The notes under the pieces: generated by a model
The model's database searches: none
What the model saw: only the letters and a program-made list of their open reading frames with translations
Told to the model about the DNA's origin: nothing
Part shown: piece after piece, positions 25,060 through 33,787 of the stretch
How positions within the stretch are numbered: the first letter of the stretch is position 1
Layout of the letters: each line of letters opens with the position of its first letter
Program-made: the position numbers and the translations under genes
Assembly: GCA_035547835.1 (NCBI GenBank)
Contig: DASZTW010000008.1
Location: 204,508 to 268,507, forward strand
Reading direction: 5' to 3'
Source: Acidimicrobiales bacterium
GTDB taxonomy: Bacteria > Actinomycetota > Acidimicrobiia > Acidimicrobiales > Iamiaceae
Length of the DNA: 64,000 bases

Positions 25060-26337
25060 TCAGCTCGCGAGTGGCTCGGGGATGACCCTCGCCAACGTCG
25101 CGACAGTGCGGTACACCGCCTCTGCTGCGCCGATCTCGTCGGGCTCGAGCACGTTGGCCATGATCGCCAGCACCCACTCCATGAGCGTCTTGGAGTACAT
25201 GCCGACACGCGTGAGCTCCCGCATCAGCGCCGGGTTGCCCATCAGGTTCATGAAGAGGCGGGCGACTTTGAAGTACAGCCCGTAGCGCTCCTCGAGGATC
25301 GCGGGGTAGCGAGCGAGCTCGAGACCGTCACCGGTCCCGAGCGCTTCGTCGATCAGCTCGGCCGCGATGCGCGACGTCTCGTATGCGTAATCGATGCCCT
25401 CACCGTTGAACGGGTTGATCGAACCGGCGGCGTCGCCCGTCACCAACCAGTTGGGTCCGGCGTTGGGGGTGACCGACCCGGCCATCGGGAGCCGGCCGCC
25501 GAGCATGGGGCCGAGCGGCTCGGCATCGCGGATGCCCCACTCGGGCCGGCACGTGGCCACCCACTCGTTCATCAACTTCGTGGTGTTCACGCTCTTGTAG
25601 TCGCGAAACGTCGACAGCAGCCCGATGCCGACGTTGATGGTTCCGTCGCCCAGCGGGAAGATCCAGCCATAGCCCGGCAGTGAGTTGCCGGCCCGGTCGC
25701 GCACGTCGAGCGAGCTCTCGATCCACGGGTCGGCCGCCATCGGGCTCTCGTAGTAGGCACGGATGGCAAGGCCCATCGGGTACGCGCGGTTGCGGTTGGT
25801 GCCGAGCGCCCGCCCGAACCGCGAGTTCGCCCCGTCGGCCACCACCACGTAGCGGGCTCTGATCTCGCGCTGCTCGCCACTGCGCTTGTCCTTCACCACC
25901 GCGCCGCGAACGAGCCCTCCTTCCAAGAGGGGGGCCACGGCTTCGGTCGCCTCGTGCAAGACGGCACCGGCGCGGGCCGCGTGGCGGGCCACCGCCTCAT
26001 CGAGGTCCCACCGCTTCACGACGTAGCCATAGTTCGGGAACTCGGAGTGCTCCGGCCACGGCAGCTCGAGCGTCATCCCGTGGCCGAGGGCCCGCAAGCC
26101 CTGGCACCGGTGGTACTTGGCGATGACCGGTTCGAGGCCCATGTCCTGGACCTGCTTCACGGCCCTCGGAGTGAGGCCGTCGCCGCACGACTTGTCACGG
26201 GGGAACGCCTTGCGTTCGACGAAGGCGACGTCACGGCCGGCCGTCGCGAGCCAGTAGGCCGCAGCGGCACCGGCGGGCCCGGCGCCGATCACCAGGACGT
26301 CGCGGTGCTCCGAGGACGGGCTGCGGGTCGAAGACAC
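25060..26337 (-). CDS. menJ: Menaquinone reductase MenJ / geranylgeranyl-reductase family flavoprotein
   Basis: The 425-residue FAD enzyme begins with a Rossmann motif (VLVIGAGPAGAAAAYWLA), has the FAD/substrate segments FPRDKSCGDGLTPRAVKQ and RYVVVADGANSRFGRALG, and the flavin motif WLVTGDAAGSINPFNGEGIDYA. This matches the mycobacterial MenJ (Rv0561c), which saturates an isoprene unit of menaquinone. The GTG start follows the cytochrome c stop by 15 bases, so it is cotranscribed with it and lies divergent to the quinol oxidase genes. A lipid (archaeol-like) reductase role is the alternative; the respiratory context favours menaquinone. Confidence 0.82.
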   Translation of the reverse strand: MSSTRSPSSEHRDVLVIGAGPAGAAAAYWLATAGRDVAFVERKAFPRDKSCGDGLTPRAVKQVQDMGLEPVIAKYHRCQGLRALGHGMTLELPWPEHSEFPNYGYVVKRWDLDEAVARHAARAGAVLHEATEAVAPLLEGGLVRGAVVKDKRSGEQREIRARYVVVADGANSRFGRALGTNRNRAYPMGLAIRAYYESPMAADPWIESSLDVRDRAGNSLPGYGWIFPLGDGTINVGIGLLSTFRDYKSVNTTKLMNEWVATCRPEWGIRDAEPLGPMLGGRLPMAGSVTPNAGPNWLVTGDAAGSINPFNGEGIDYAYETSRIAAELIDEALGTGDGLELARYPAILEERYGLYFKVARLFMNLMGNPALMRELTRVGMYSKTLMEWVLAIMANVLEPDEIGAAEAVYRTVATLARVIPEPLAS

Positions 26338-26352
26338 CGGGTCCGATGCCGG

Positions 26353-27090
26353 CTACTTGCCCCCGGTCGCGCCGCCGGCGCCCCCGGTGGCCAGCGCGAG
26401 CAGATCCGCGTTGGGAGCTTCGTTGCCGAACTGGACCCGCTCGAAGTACACGATCTGGGCGATCTGCTGATCGGTGAGCGTGCCGGCGAAGCCCGGCATG
26501 CCGGCACCGCTGGGGTCGAGCGGAAGCTTGTTGGCACCGACGGTGGTCTTGCCTTCGGCGACATAGCCCTTGGCGCCCTTGTGCACCCAGTCGAGGTGGT
26601 CCTTGTAGTTCGGGAATGCCTTGACCACCGCGCCGCCGTTGAGCACCGGTCCGCTGACGCCACCGCCGGTCGCGCCGTGGCAGCTCGAGCAGTTGGTCTG
26701 GTACAGGGCGCCGCCGGCGACGAGCGGGTCGTTGTTGCCGGCGCTGGGCTTGGTCATCGCGTTCAGGTACAGCAGCCCCCACACGGGCAGCGCGACGAGC
26801 GCGAGCATCGCCCAAAACGGTGGGCGCTTGCGGGTCTTGGCGATGGCCACCGCGAGCGTGTCGTGGTGTGCGGCGACGATCGGGTCGTGCGGTCCTTGCG
26901 GTGCCCGCGCGCCAGTTGCAGGGCGGGCCGTCGGCACGCCAGCCGCGGCGGGTGCCGGCGTGTCGCCGCCGGCGTCGGCTTCGCCGTGCTCGTCGCCGCC
27001 GACCGCGGCTCCGCTGTCGGTGGTCGCGGTCGGCTCACCAGCCGCTTCGTCCGCCGCTTCGTCGGTGTTGTCGTCGGGTGTCTCGGTCAC
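26353..27090 (-). CDS. Membrane-anchored monohaem cytochrome c
   Basis: The 245-residue protein has an acidic, Ala/Gly/Pro-rich cytoplasmic N-terminus (~85 residues), one membrane helix (PPFWAMLALVALPVWGLLYL), then a class I cytochrome c domain with the haem motif CSSCH near residue 134 and a probable axial methionine in GAGMPGF. It would pass electrons on the outer face, close to the cytochrome complex encoded divergently. GGAGG five bases before GTG at 27090 decides the start; the upstream frame has no support. MenJ follows in the same unit. Confidence 0.88.
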   Translation of the reverse strand: MTETPDDNTDEAADEAAGEPTATTDSGAAVGGDEHGEADAGGDTPAPAAAGVPTARPATGARAPQGPHDPIVAAHHDTLAVAIAKTRKRPPFWAMLALVALPVWGLLYLNAMTKPSAGNNDPLVAGGALYQTNCSSCHGATGGGVSGPVLNGGAVVKAFPNYKDHLDWVHKGAKGYVAEGKTTVGANKLPLDPSGAGMPGFAGTLTDQQIAQIVYFERVQFGNEAPNADLLALATGGAGGATGGK

Positions 27091-27360
27091 CAAGTCCTCC
27101 GCACGCCAGGTGCCGGCGCGACTCGCTCGTCGCGGCCGGACGCGGGTCACTCTATGTCGCTCATCGGATCTCGATCCAAGTACGCCGTGGCCACGCGACG
27201 GTGATGCCTCGCGGTCGGTCTGACCCCTGGGGCAGCCTGGCGCCGGCGAATGTGCCGCCCGGCGAACCCGCGTGCTAGACCACGATCTTGTGGCGGTCTC
27301 CTCCGGGGGTTCGCCCTACGATCGGCAATGTGAGCGAATTCACGAGGAGGTGGCACCGGA
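27091..27360. other. Divergent intergenic region of the respiratory clusters
   Basis: This 270-base gap separates the reverse cytochrome c/MenJ unit from the forward respiratory operon. It holds AGACC...GGTCT (27277-27298) with an inner CCAC...GTGG, a possible regulator site; a -10-like TACGAT (27317-27322); and a reverse-strand -10-like TAGAGT (27149-27154). GAGGAGG (27344-27350) is the ribosome-binding site of the first forward gene. No gene is seen. Confidence 0.5.
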
Positions 27361-27789
27361 GTGGTCGCATTCGTCGGATCCTTTGCCGTGGGGCTGATCC
27401 TCGCGGCGATTCCCGTGCTCTACTCCTTCAAGCGCAAGGCTGACCATCCGACCACGTGGGGCGAGGCGATGGGCGCGGCGCTCTACACGATGTTCGCCTT
27501 CCTCTGGACGATGGTCATCGTGCCGCAGTCGTGGCTCACGCTCTCGCAGGACATCTGGAAGTGGAGCTCGGACCGCATCCTGCTCGGCCCGCACAACGGG
27601 TTCCTCCACCTCCCGCTCACCATCACCCGCGCGACGGTCAGCGATCTGATCCTCACGATGATCTACGGCTTCTGGCTGACCCTGCTCGTCGTCGTGTTCA
27701 TCATCTGGCAGACGCGCGGCAAGCGCGAGAAGGCTCAGTCCAACGTCCGCCGATCGTCGTTCGGCCGCCCGCTGGCCCGGCGCGGCTGA
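27361..27789 (+). CDS. Membrane protein of unknown function, first gene of the respiratory operon
   Basis: The 142-residue protein has three predicted membrane helices: VAFVGSFAVGLILAAIPVLY, ALYTMFAFLWTMVIV and LILTMIYGFWLTLLVVVFII, separated by a tryptophan-rich loop (SQDIWKWSSDRILLGPHNGF) that may lie at the membrane surface. The C-terminus is basic. No haem, iron-sulfur or quinone motif is visible. Being 21 bases upstream of the cytochrome b gene suggests an accessory subunit or assembly factor of that complex. Confidence 0.75.
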   Translation: MVAFVGSFAVGLILAAIPVLYSFKRKADHPTTWGEAMGAALYTMFAFLWTMVIVPQSWLTLSQDIWKWSSDRILLGPHNGFLHLPLTITRATVSDLILTMIYGFWLTLLVVVFIIWQTRGKREKAQSNVRRSSFGRPLARRG

Positions 27790-27810
27790 CCGGTCAGGAG
27801 AGAACGAACC

Positions 27811-28593
27811 GTGGCGAACACCATGGAGAACAAGGGCGGTGGGCCCGCCGAGCAGTTCGAGCAGGTGAAGAACCGGGTCCAGAGCAGCCAGGCATGGAAC
27901 TCGATCTTCCGGCCCGGTTCGATCTTCCGAAAGGGCTATCAGGACAGCCCTCGGAACCGCTCGTACGTCATCATGAACAGCCTGCTGTACCACCTGCACC
28001 CGGTGAAGGTGAAGCGGCACGCGGTGCGAGTGAGCTACACGCTCTGCCTGGGCGGGATCAGCTTCTTCTTGTTCATCTTGTTGACCGTCACGGGCATCTT
28101 CTTGATGTTCTTCTACAAGCCGACCACGGCGCAGGCATGGAACTCGATCTACCAGCTGCGCACGTCGGTGACGTTCGGTCTGCTCGTGCGGAACATGCAT
28201 CGATGGTGCGCGCACCTCATGGTGCTGTCCGTCTTCTTGCACATGGCCCGGGTCTTCTACCACGGCGCGTACAAACCGCCTCGTGAGTTCAACTGGGTCA
28301 TCGGGTGCGTCCTGTTGCTGCTCACGTTGCTGCTCTCGTTCACCGGCTACCTGCTGCCGTGGGACCAGCTGTCGCTGTGGGCGGTCACGGTGGGCGCAAA
28401 CATGGCCGGCTACACCCCGGTGTTCGGCAGCAACGTCCAGTTCGTCTTGCTCGGCGGAAACGTCATCGGATCCAACACGCTGATCCGTTGGTACGTGCTC
28501 CATGTGTTGGCGTTGCCGTTCGTGATCGTGATCTTCATGGCCGTGCACTTCTGGCGGGTCCGCAAGGATGGTGGGATCAGTGGGCCGCTGTAG
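27811..28593 (+). CDS. Cytochrome b6-like subunit of the quinol:cytochrome c oxidoreductase
   Basis: The 260-residue protein corresponds to the four-helix haem-binding half of cytochrome b. Helix B reads NMHRWCAHLMVLSVFLHMAR, with the two haem histidines 13 residues apart, and helix D has LHVLALPFVIVIFMAVHF, with 14 residues between histidines, the spacing of b6 rather than mitochondrial cytochrome b. PREFNWVIG and the GYLLPWDQ motif after helix C are typical. It oxidises menaquinol with the next two gene products. The N-terminal ~60 residues are an extra cytoplasmic segment. Confidence 0.93.
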   Translation: MANTMENKGGGPAEQFEQVKNRVQSSQAWNSIFRPGSIFRKGYQDSPRNRSYVIMNSLLYHLHPVKVKRHAVRVSYTLCLGGISFFLFILLTVTGIFLMFFYKPTTAQAWNSIYQLRTSVTFGLLVRNMHRWCAHLMVLSVFLHMARVFYHGAYKPPREFNWVIGCVLLLLTLLLSFTGYLLPWDQLSLWAVTVGANMAGYTPVFGSNVQFVLLGGNVIGSNTLIRWYVLHVLALPFVIVIFMAVHFWRVRKDGGISGPL

Positions 28594-28644
28594 CCAGACG
28601 AGAGCGCTCGCGGGCGTGCGAGTCCAACGAGAGGAGTGGGTGCG

Positions 28645-29259
28645 ATGAGCGACATCCCCCCGGAGCTCCTGCGACGGGCGGAGGCGGCGCGACGGGCGGC
28701 CGCCACGAACGGCAACGGGTCCGCCGGCGGCGGCGGCACCGCAACTGCGGTGCTCGACCGTCCTCCGCTCGACGATCGCCTCGCCGACGTGATCCGTCAG
28801 GGCTCGATCCAACAGCTGCGTGCGCAGCCGACCGACAAGGTCAACGTCTGGCCGCACCTGTTGATCGTCGAGTTCGTGGCTGCCCTCACCGTCTTGGCGT
28901 TCGTCACGATCTTTTCGATCTTCGTGAACGCACCGCTCGAGGAGCTGGCGAACCCGAACAAGACGCCGAACCCCGAGAAGGCGCCGTGGTACTTCATCGG
29001 GCTGCAGGAGCTTCTGACGTACGCCAACCCGATGGTGTCCGGCGTGTTGATGCCCGGCATCTTGTTGACTGCCCTGATCCTCACCCCGTACGTGGACCAG
29101 AACCCGAGCCACCGACCCGAGGACCGCAAGTACGCGGTGTCCGTCTACACGGTGTTCCTCATGACATGGGCGACGCTCGTGATCCTCGGTGCCTTGTTCC
29201 GTGGTCCGGGGTTCAACTTCGTGCTGCCGTGGCGTGACGGCGTGTTCTTCACCCTCTAG
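28645..29259 (+). CDS. Cytochrome b C-terminal domain (subunit IV-like)
   Basis: The 204-residue protein has an alanine/glycine-rich N-terminus and three membrane helices (PHLLIVEFVAALTVLAFVTI, MVSGVLMPGILLTALILTPY, VSVYTVFLMTWATLVILGAL), the C-terminal part of a split cytochrome b. The quinol-oxidation loop reads EKAPWYFIGLQELLTY: the PEWY motif of other families is replaced by APWY. Start at ATG 28645 with GAGAGGAG upstream. Genes follow the order b6, subunit IV, Rieske. Confidence 0.9.
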   Translation: MSDIPPELLRRAEAARRAAATNGNGSAGGGGTATAVLDRPPLDDRLADVIRQGSIQQLRAQPTDKVNVWPHLLIVEFVAALTVLAFVTIFSIFVNAPLEELANPNKTPNPEKAPWYFIGLQELLTYANPMVSGVLMPGILLTALILTPYVDQNPSHRPEDRKYAVSVYTVFLMTWATLVILGALFRGPGFNFVLPWRDGVFFTL

Positions 29260-29271
29260 AGGCCTTCCGAC

Positions 29272-30066
29272 GTGACCATCCTCATCGCCATCATCGTGCT
29301 GGTCGTCGCTTTGCTGGCGGCCGTCGTGATCTTCGCTGTCGTGGGACGGCGCCAGACCGACAAGGCGGTCGGTCGCCTGACGCTGGAGACCAGGCGGCGC
29401 GACAAGCAGGCCCGGGCCGCGGAGCGCAAGGCCGCAACGCGGGCGCTCGCGGGTGTCGACGGCGCCGACGTCCCGGCCCCGTGGACGCCGCCTGACGAGC
29501 GCGCGGTCGGAATGGCCCGCCGGCAGTTCCTGAACCGGGGCATGGTCACCCTGTTCGCCACCGGACTCGCGGTGTTCGGCGCCGGCATCCTCGAGTTCCT
29601 CTGGCCGCAAGGCGGCGGCGGCTTCGGCTCGAAGATCAGCGTGGGGAAGATCTCCGACATCCTCGCCAACATCGACAAGAACAACGGCTTCTACTACGTG
29701 CCCGAGGGAAAGATGTGGCTGACCCGCTACCCCTCGTACGCGTTGACCAAGGCCAAGGCGGTGTACGTCCCCGCCGAGCTCACCGCGATGGAAGCGGGCG
29801 TGACGGTGCTGTACCAGAAGTGTCCTCACCTCGGTTGCCGCGTGCCGCAGTGCCTGACCTCGAAGTGGTTCGAGTGCCCGTGCCACGGCTCGCAGTACAA
29901 CCAGGTGGGGGAAAAGAAGGGTGGTCCGGCACCTCGGGGCATGGACCGCTTCGCGTCCGAGGTGAGCGGTGGCTCGCTCACCGTCGACACGGGCACGGTG
30001 ATCCTCGGTCCACCGATCGGCACCGACACCACCGGCCAGGAGGCAGAGGGTCCTCACTGTGTCTGA
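29272..30066 (+). CDS. Rieske iron-sulfur protein
   Basis: The 264-residue protein carries the [2Fe-2S] Rieske cluster of the quinol oxidase. Ligands are in CPHLGC (Cys184, His186) and CPCHGS (Cys202, His205), with Cys189 and Cys204 as the disulfide pair. It has an N-terminal membrane helix (ILIAIIVLVVALLAAVVIFAV) and a second hydrophobic segment after RRQFLNRGMV, which looks like the TAT-like hinge helix of actinobacterial Rieske proteins. The GTG start lies 12 bases after the preceding stop. It overlaps the next gene by eight bases. Confidence 0.94.
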   Translation: MTILIAIIVLVVALLAAVVIFAVVGRRQTDKAVGRLTLETRRRDKQARAAERKAATRALAGVDGADVPAPWTPPDERAVGMARRQFLNRGMVTLFATGLAVFGAGILEFLWPQGGGGFGSKISVGKISDILANIDKNNGFYYVPEGKMWLTRYPSYALTKAKAVYVPAELTAMEAGVTVLYQKCPHLGCRVPQCLTSKWFECPCHGSQYNQVGEKKGGPAPRGMDRFASEVSGGSLTVDTGTVILGPPIGTDTTGQEAEGPHCV

Positions 30067-31249
30067 GACTTCGATGATGCTCGCGCTGGTCCGGCAGGCA
30101 GCCTCGTCCGGCGGTGGGAAGCAACCGATTCAGGAATCCATCGGATGGGTGTTGTTCTTCCTCGCCGCCGTCGGCGCGTTCCTGTTCGCCTTCGCCAACC
30201 TCCGCAAGGGTCGCAACGAGGTCGGGTCCGAGACCGAGCTCGCCATCAACCGCCGGCCGTACCTGTCGGATCAGGAGCTCGAGACCAAGAAGCTCAACCG
30301 TGCCGGTCTGATGGCGTTCCTGGGTTTGGCCTTGGTGGTCCTGGTGGTGCCGCTGTACGGCTTGCGCGAGCCCGGCCGCGAGAAGAACGCCACACAGGGC
30401 TTCGAGCAGAAGTTCATCAAGCAGGGCGCCGAGATGTTCGGCCCGGCCGCCGATGGCGGGTTGGGTTGCGCCGACTGCCACGGCGGCATGAAGGCACAAG
30501 GCGACAAGACGTACGCGAAGTACACGGTCACCGATTCGGCGGGTCGGTTCGTTGAGCAGGTGAGCTGGCAGGCGCCGGCGCTGAACACGGTGCTGTTGCG
30601 CTACAGCCGCGACGAGGTGCGGTACATCCTCACGTACGGACGGCCGTTCTCACCCATGCCCGCGTGGGGTGCCGAAGGTGGTGGTCCGCTCACCACCCAG
30701 GAGATCGAGGTGCTCATCAACTACTTGCAGAGCATCCAGATCACGCCCAAGCAGGCGCAGGCCCAGGTCGCCCAAGGCCTCGAGGACGAGAAGGCCGCGG
30801 CCGCCAAGGCAGGCCACCCGTACACGAGCGACGGTCAGGCGTTGTTCAACCTCGGCTACTACGCCGACGTCGCCGGCGGCGCGTACTCGTGCGGTCGTTG
30901 CCACACCCAGGGCTGGAGCATCGGCGAGAAGCAGTCCGATGGCGACGGCGCGCTCGGGCCGAACCTCACCAACGGCGACTCGCTGCGGCAGTTCCCGGGT
31001 GCGGTGCAGGGGCTCGACGCGCAGATCGCGTTCGTCTGTGCCGGGTCGGACCAGGGCAAGCAGTACGGCGTGCACGGCCAGGGCACCGGCAAGATGCCCG
31101 GGTTCTGCCAGTCACCGGCGTACAACCCTGACACCGATCCGCTGGCCAACCTGCCGAACGTGGCCAAGCAAGATCAGGGCACCCCAGGGAGCGGCATGAT
31201 GACCCAGGCCGACGTGCAGGCCATCGTCGAGTACGTGCGAGGTCTCTGA
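30059..31249 (+). CDS. Dihaem cytochrome c of the quinol oxidase complex
   Basis: The 396-residue protein has two membrane helices near the N-terminus (SIGWVLFFLAAVGAFLFAF; GLMAFLGLALVVLVVPLY) and two cytochrome c domains with haem motifs CADCH (~residue 137) and CGRCH (~278). It resembles the dihaem cytochromes fused to actinobacterial bc complexes and would take electrons from the Rieske protein and hand them to a terminal oxidase. GTG at 30059 overlaps the Rieske end. Likely methionine ligands are in PFSPMPAWG and GKMPGF. Confidence 0.9.
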   Translation: MSETSMMLALVRQAASSGGGKQPIQESIGWVLFFLAAVGAFLFAFANLRKGRNEVGSETELAINRRPYLSDQELETKKLNRAGLMAFLGLALVVLVVPLYGLREPGREKNATQGFEQKFIKQGAEMFGPAADGGLGCADCHGGMKAQGDKTYAKYTVTDSAGRFVEQVSWQAPALNTVLLRYSRDEVRYILTYGRPFSPMPAWGAEGGGPLTTQEIEVLINYLQSIQITPKQAQAQVAQGLEDEKAAAAKAGHPYTSDGQALFNLGYYADVAGGAYSCGRCHTQGWSIGEKQSDGDGALGPNLTNGDSLRQFPGAVQGLDAQIAFVCAGSDQGKQYGVHGQGTGKMPGFCQSPAYNPDTDPLANLPNVAKQDQGTPGSGMMTQADVQAIVEYVRGL

Positions 31250-32199
31250 TGGCGCACTTGCACCTCCTTGCCGGCCTCACGTGGGACCCGGGGCTGCGCG
31301 CCATCGTCTTGCTCGCGGTGGCCGTCGGCGTGCTCATGGGCTCGACGTACATCTTGTTGACCACCAACGTCGGCCACCGGCTCGGGTTCCTACTGGGGCT
31401 GAGCGCGGTCGCCGGTGTGCTCACCGCGCTGTCGATCGTGTGGATGCTGTACGGCCTGGGCTACAAGGGCCGCGCGCCCGAGTGGAAGGTCAAGGAGGTC
31501 ACGGTCGGAAGCCCGGCGCAGGCCTCGATCAGCGCGGTCCGAACGCTGCCGTTACCGTCCAAGCTACCGTCCCCCGACGAGCTGATCGACAAGTACCACC
31601 TCGAGTCGGCGTTCGCGACCCAACAGCGGTTCGTCAACTTGTCCGACATCAGCGGTGCCAGCGCGCAGGCCCGCGCCGAGTTGCAAAAGCAGACGGGTGG
31701 CTGGCGCTTGCTGCCCACGGCCGACAAGAACGCGTCCGACGCTTCGGCCACCGCGACGCAGTACCTCACCACCGAGAGCACGGCCCCGAAGTTCACCGAC
31801 ACCAACCAGTTCGTGGTGCTCGGAACCTATGACAAGGGTGGCAAGCCGGGCATCGGCACCAGCACCTCGATCGTGCACCGGGTGCTGCACCGGGTCGAGA
31901 CCACGGCCATGTGGTTCATCGGCAGCAACCCCACCCACTACGCAGTGGTGCAGGTGCGTCCGGCGGTCCACCAAGTTGCGCAGCCCGGTGAGGCGCCCCC
32001 GACAGGCGTCCCCGACGCGACCCAGCCCGTCTACAACATCGTGATGGTCCGCGACCTCGGGTCCGTGCGCCAACCGAGCTTCGCGATCTTCCTCTTCAGC
32101 GCGATCCTGCTCGCCATCTGCCTCACCACGCTCCACCGGCGTGACAAGGTGGCCATGGCGTTGCGGGCGGCGCCCCGACCCGAGACGGCAGGAGTGTGA
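31249..32199 (+). CDS. Membrane protein of unknown function between cytochrome and complex I genes
   Basis: The 316-residue protein has two N-terminal membrane helices (AIVLLAVAVGVLMGSTYILL; FLLGLSAVAGVLTALSIVWML), a ~200-residue extracytoplasmic domain without cysteines, and one C-terminal helix (FAIFLFSAILLAICLTTLH). The domain includes RVLHRVETTAMWFIGSNPTHY and QVRPAVHQVAQPGEAPP. No cofactor motif is seen. It overlaps the cytochrome stop (TGATG) and precedes nuoA by three bases, so it is certainly cotranscribed; an assembly or supercomplex-linking role is a guess. Confidence 0.8.
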   Translation: MAHLHLLAGLTWDPGLRAIVLLAVAVGVLMGSTYILLTTNVGHRLGFLLGLSAVAGVLTALSIVWMLYGLGYKGRAPEWKVKEVTVGSPAQASISAVRTLPLPSKLPSPDELIDKYHLESAFATQQRFVNLSDISGASAQARAELQKQTGGWRLLPTADKNASDASATATQYLTTESTAPKFTDTNQFVVLGTYDKGGKPGIGTSTSIVHRVLHRVETTAMWFIGSNPTHYAVVQVRPAVHQVAQPGEAPPTGVPDATQPVYNIVMVRDLGSVRQPSFAIFLFSAILLAICLTTLHRRDKVAMALRAAPRPETAGV

Positions 32200-32202
32200 G
32201 CC

Positions 32203-32664
32203 ATGGGTCAATACCTTCCGATCCTGACCCTCACCGTGCTGGTGCTGCTGTTCGTGGTGTTCAGCTTCGCGGCGTCGCAGATCCTGGCGCCCAAGCGACC
32301 CACTGACGCCAAAGAAGCGCCGTACGAGTGCGGCATCGTCCCCACCGAGGAGCCGCCCGAGCGCTTCCCGGTGCGCTTCTACCTGGTGGCCATGATCTTC
32401 ATCGTCTTCGACGTGGAGATCATCTTCATCTATCCGTATGTCACGTCGTATCGCGAGCTCGGGGCGTACGGCCTGATCGACATGATCGTGTTCTCCGTGG
32501 CGGTGTTCGCGGCGTTCATCTTCTTGTTGGCCAACGGCGCGCTCGACTGGGGCCCGATCAAGCACCTGCGGCGTGGCGGCGACCAAGTGTCGGTGGGCCG
32601 CACCGCGGCCACCACGATCAAGCGGGTCGGCCTCGAAGGACGCGACGAGGAGGTGGCTGCCTGA
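32203..32664 (+). CDS. nuoA: NADH-quinone oxidoreductase subunit A
   Basis: The 153-residue membrane subunit has three helices and the conserved acidic segment [16 protein letters not shown] followed by [22 protein letters not shown], the signature of NuoA at the quinone site. The C-terminal ~35 residues ([17 protein letters not shown]) extend beyond the usual end. It opens the nuo block three bases after the previous gene and overlaps nuoB at TGATG. Confidence 0.95.
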   Translation: MGQYLPILTLTVLVLLFVVFSFAASQILAPKRPTDAKEAPYECGIVPTEEPPERFPVRFYLVAMIFIVFDVEIIFIYPYVTSYRELGAYGLIDMIVFSVAVFAAFIFLLANGALDWGPIKHLRRGGDQVSVGRTAATTIKRVGLEGRDEEVAA

Positions 32665-33257
32665 TGGGACTCATCGGCGACATCAAAGACGACGGCTTGG
32701 CGGGGATCCCGCACAACTTCCTCACCGGCAAACTCGAGGATTTCGTCCGCTACTGCCGCTACCGCAGCTGCTGGGGTGCGACGTTCGGGCTCGCGTGTTG
32801 CGCGATCGAGATGATGGGCACCGGCGCTTCGCACTACGACCTCGCCCGCTTCGGGATGGAGGTCTTCCGGGCCTCGCCGCGCCAGGCCGACCTCATGATC
32901 GTGGCTGGCCGCGTCTCGCAGAAGATGGCCCCGGTGCTGCGCCAGGTCTACGACCAGATGATGGAGCCCAAGTGGGTCATCTCGATGGGCGTCTGCGCCA
33001 GCACCGGCGGCATGTTCAACAACTACGCGATCGTCCAGGGCGTCGACCAGGTGGTGCCGGTCGATGTGTACGCCCCCGGCTGCCCGCCCGGCCCCGAGAC
33101 GCTCACGCACGCGATCGTCACCTTGCACGGCCTGATCCGCAACGGTGAGATCTTGCGGCGCCGTGAGGCCACCGGTGCGGGCGCGGGCGTCATGATCGAG
33201 CAGGTCGACGGCCAACGCGCCCCGAGCGCCGGTGTCCCGGTGGCGGTGGGTCGCTGA
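32664..33257 (+). CDS. nuoB: NADH-quinone oxidoreductase subunit B
   Basis: The 197-residue subunit holds the N2 [4Fe-4S] cluster. Ligands are the adjacent pair in [11 protein letters not shown], the cysteine in [13 protein letters not shown], and [14 protein letters not shown]. The N-terminus lacks an extension. It overlaps nuoA and nuoC. It is the reference for comparison with the fused paralogue at 50063-51553. Confidence 0.96.
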   Translation: MGLIGDIKDDGLAGIPHNFLTGKLEDFVRYCRYRSCWGATFGLACCAIEMMGTGASHYDLARFGMEVFRASPRQADLMIVAGRVSQKMAPVLRQVYDQMMEPKWVISMGVCASTGGMFNNYAIVQGVDQVVPVDVYAPGCPPGPETLTHAIVTLHGLIRNGEILRRREATGAGAGVMIEQVDGQRAPSAGVPVAVGR

Positions 33258-33787
33258 TGAGCGACGAGACGACCGTCGGCGACGCCGCCGAGGCCCCGGT
33301 GGTGGCGGAGGGGGAGACCTTCCACGGTCACCCGGTCACGTACAGCCGTGGCCAGCGGACTGTTCACGTCCCTCGTGAAGATCTCGTGGCACTCGTGACG
33401 GCCATCGGCGACGAGGGTTGGGTGCAACTGCTCGACGTGACCGCGGTCGACTACCTCGGCTACGAGGCACCGCGGGATCTGCCGGCCGGTGTGACGGGCG
33501 CCCGCTTCGAGCTGCTCGTGACGCTCATCTCGCACCAGGAGCGCCAGCGGATCCGGCTTCGAATCCAAGTACCGGCGGACGACTGCGTCGTCGACTCACT
33601 CGTGCCGCTCCACCCTGGTGCCGAATCGCTCGAACGCGAGGTGTTCGACATGTTCGGCATCCGCTTCGAGGGCCACCCCGACCTCACCCGGATCCTCATG
33701 CCAGAGGATTGGGAGGGCCACCCACTTCGCAAGGACTATCCGTTGGGTCGCATCCCCGTGCAGTTCAAGGGGGCTCCATCACGATGA
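33257..33787 (+). CDS. nuoC: NADH-quinone oxidoreductase subunit C
   Basis: The 176-residue 30-kDa-type subunit carries the signature RIRLRIQVPADD, then EREVFDMFGIRFEGHPDLTRILMPEDWEGHPLRKDYPL, which fixes the family. It packs against NuoD on the peripheral arm. The stop overlaps the nuoD ATG (ATGA). Confidence 0.94.
   Translation: MSDETTVGDAAEAPVVAEGETFHGHPVTYSRGQRTVHVPREDLVALVTAIGDEGWVQLLDVTAVDYLGYEAPRDLPAGVTGARFELLVTLISHQERQRIRLRIQVPADDCVVDSLVPLHPGAESLEREVFDMFGIRFEGHPDLTRILMPEDWEGHPLRKDYPLGRIPVQFKGAPSR

Noticed and set aside
27340..30057. Reverse-strand frame of 905 codons across the cytochrome genes
   Set aside because: It is antisense to well-supported cytochrome b and Rieske genes, is extremely His/Arg/Asp-rich and has no motif.
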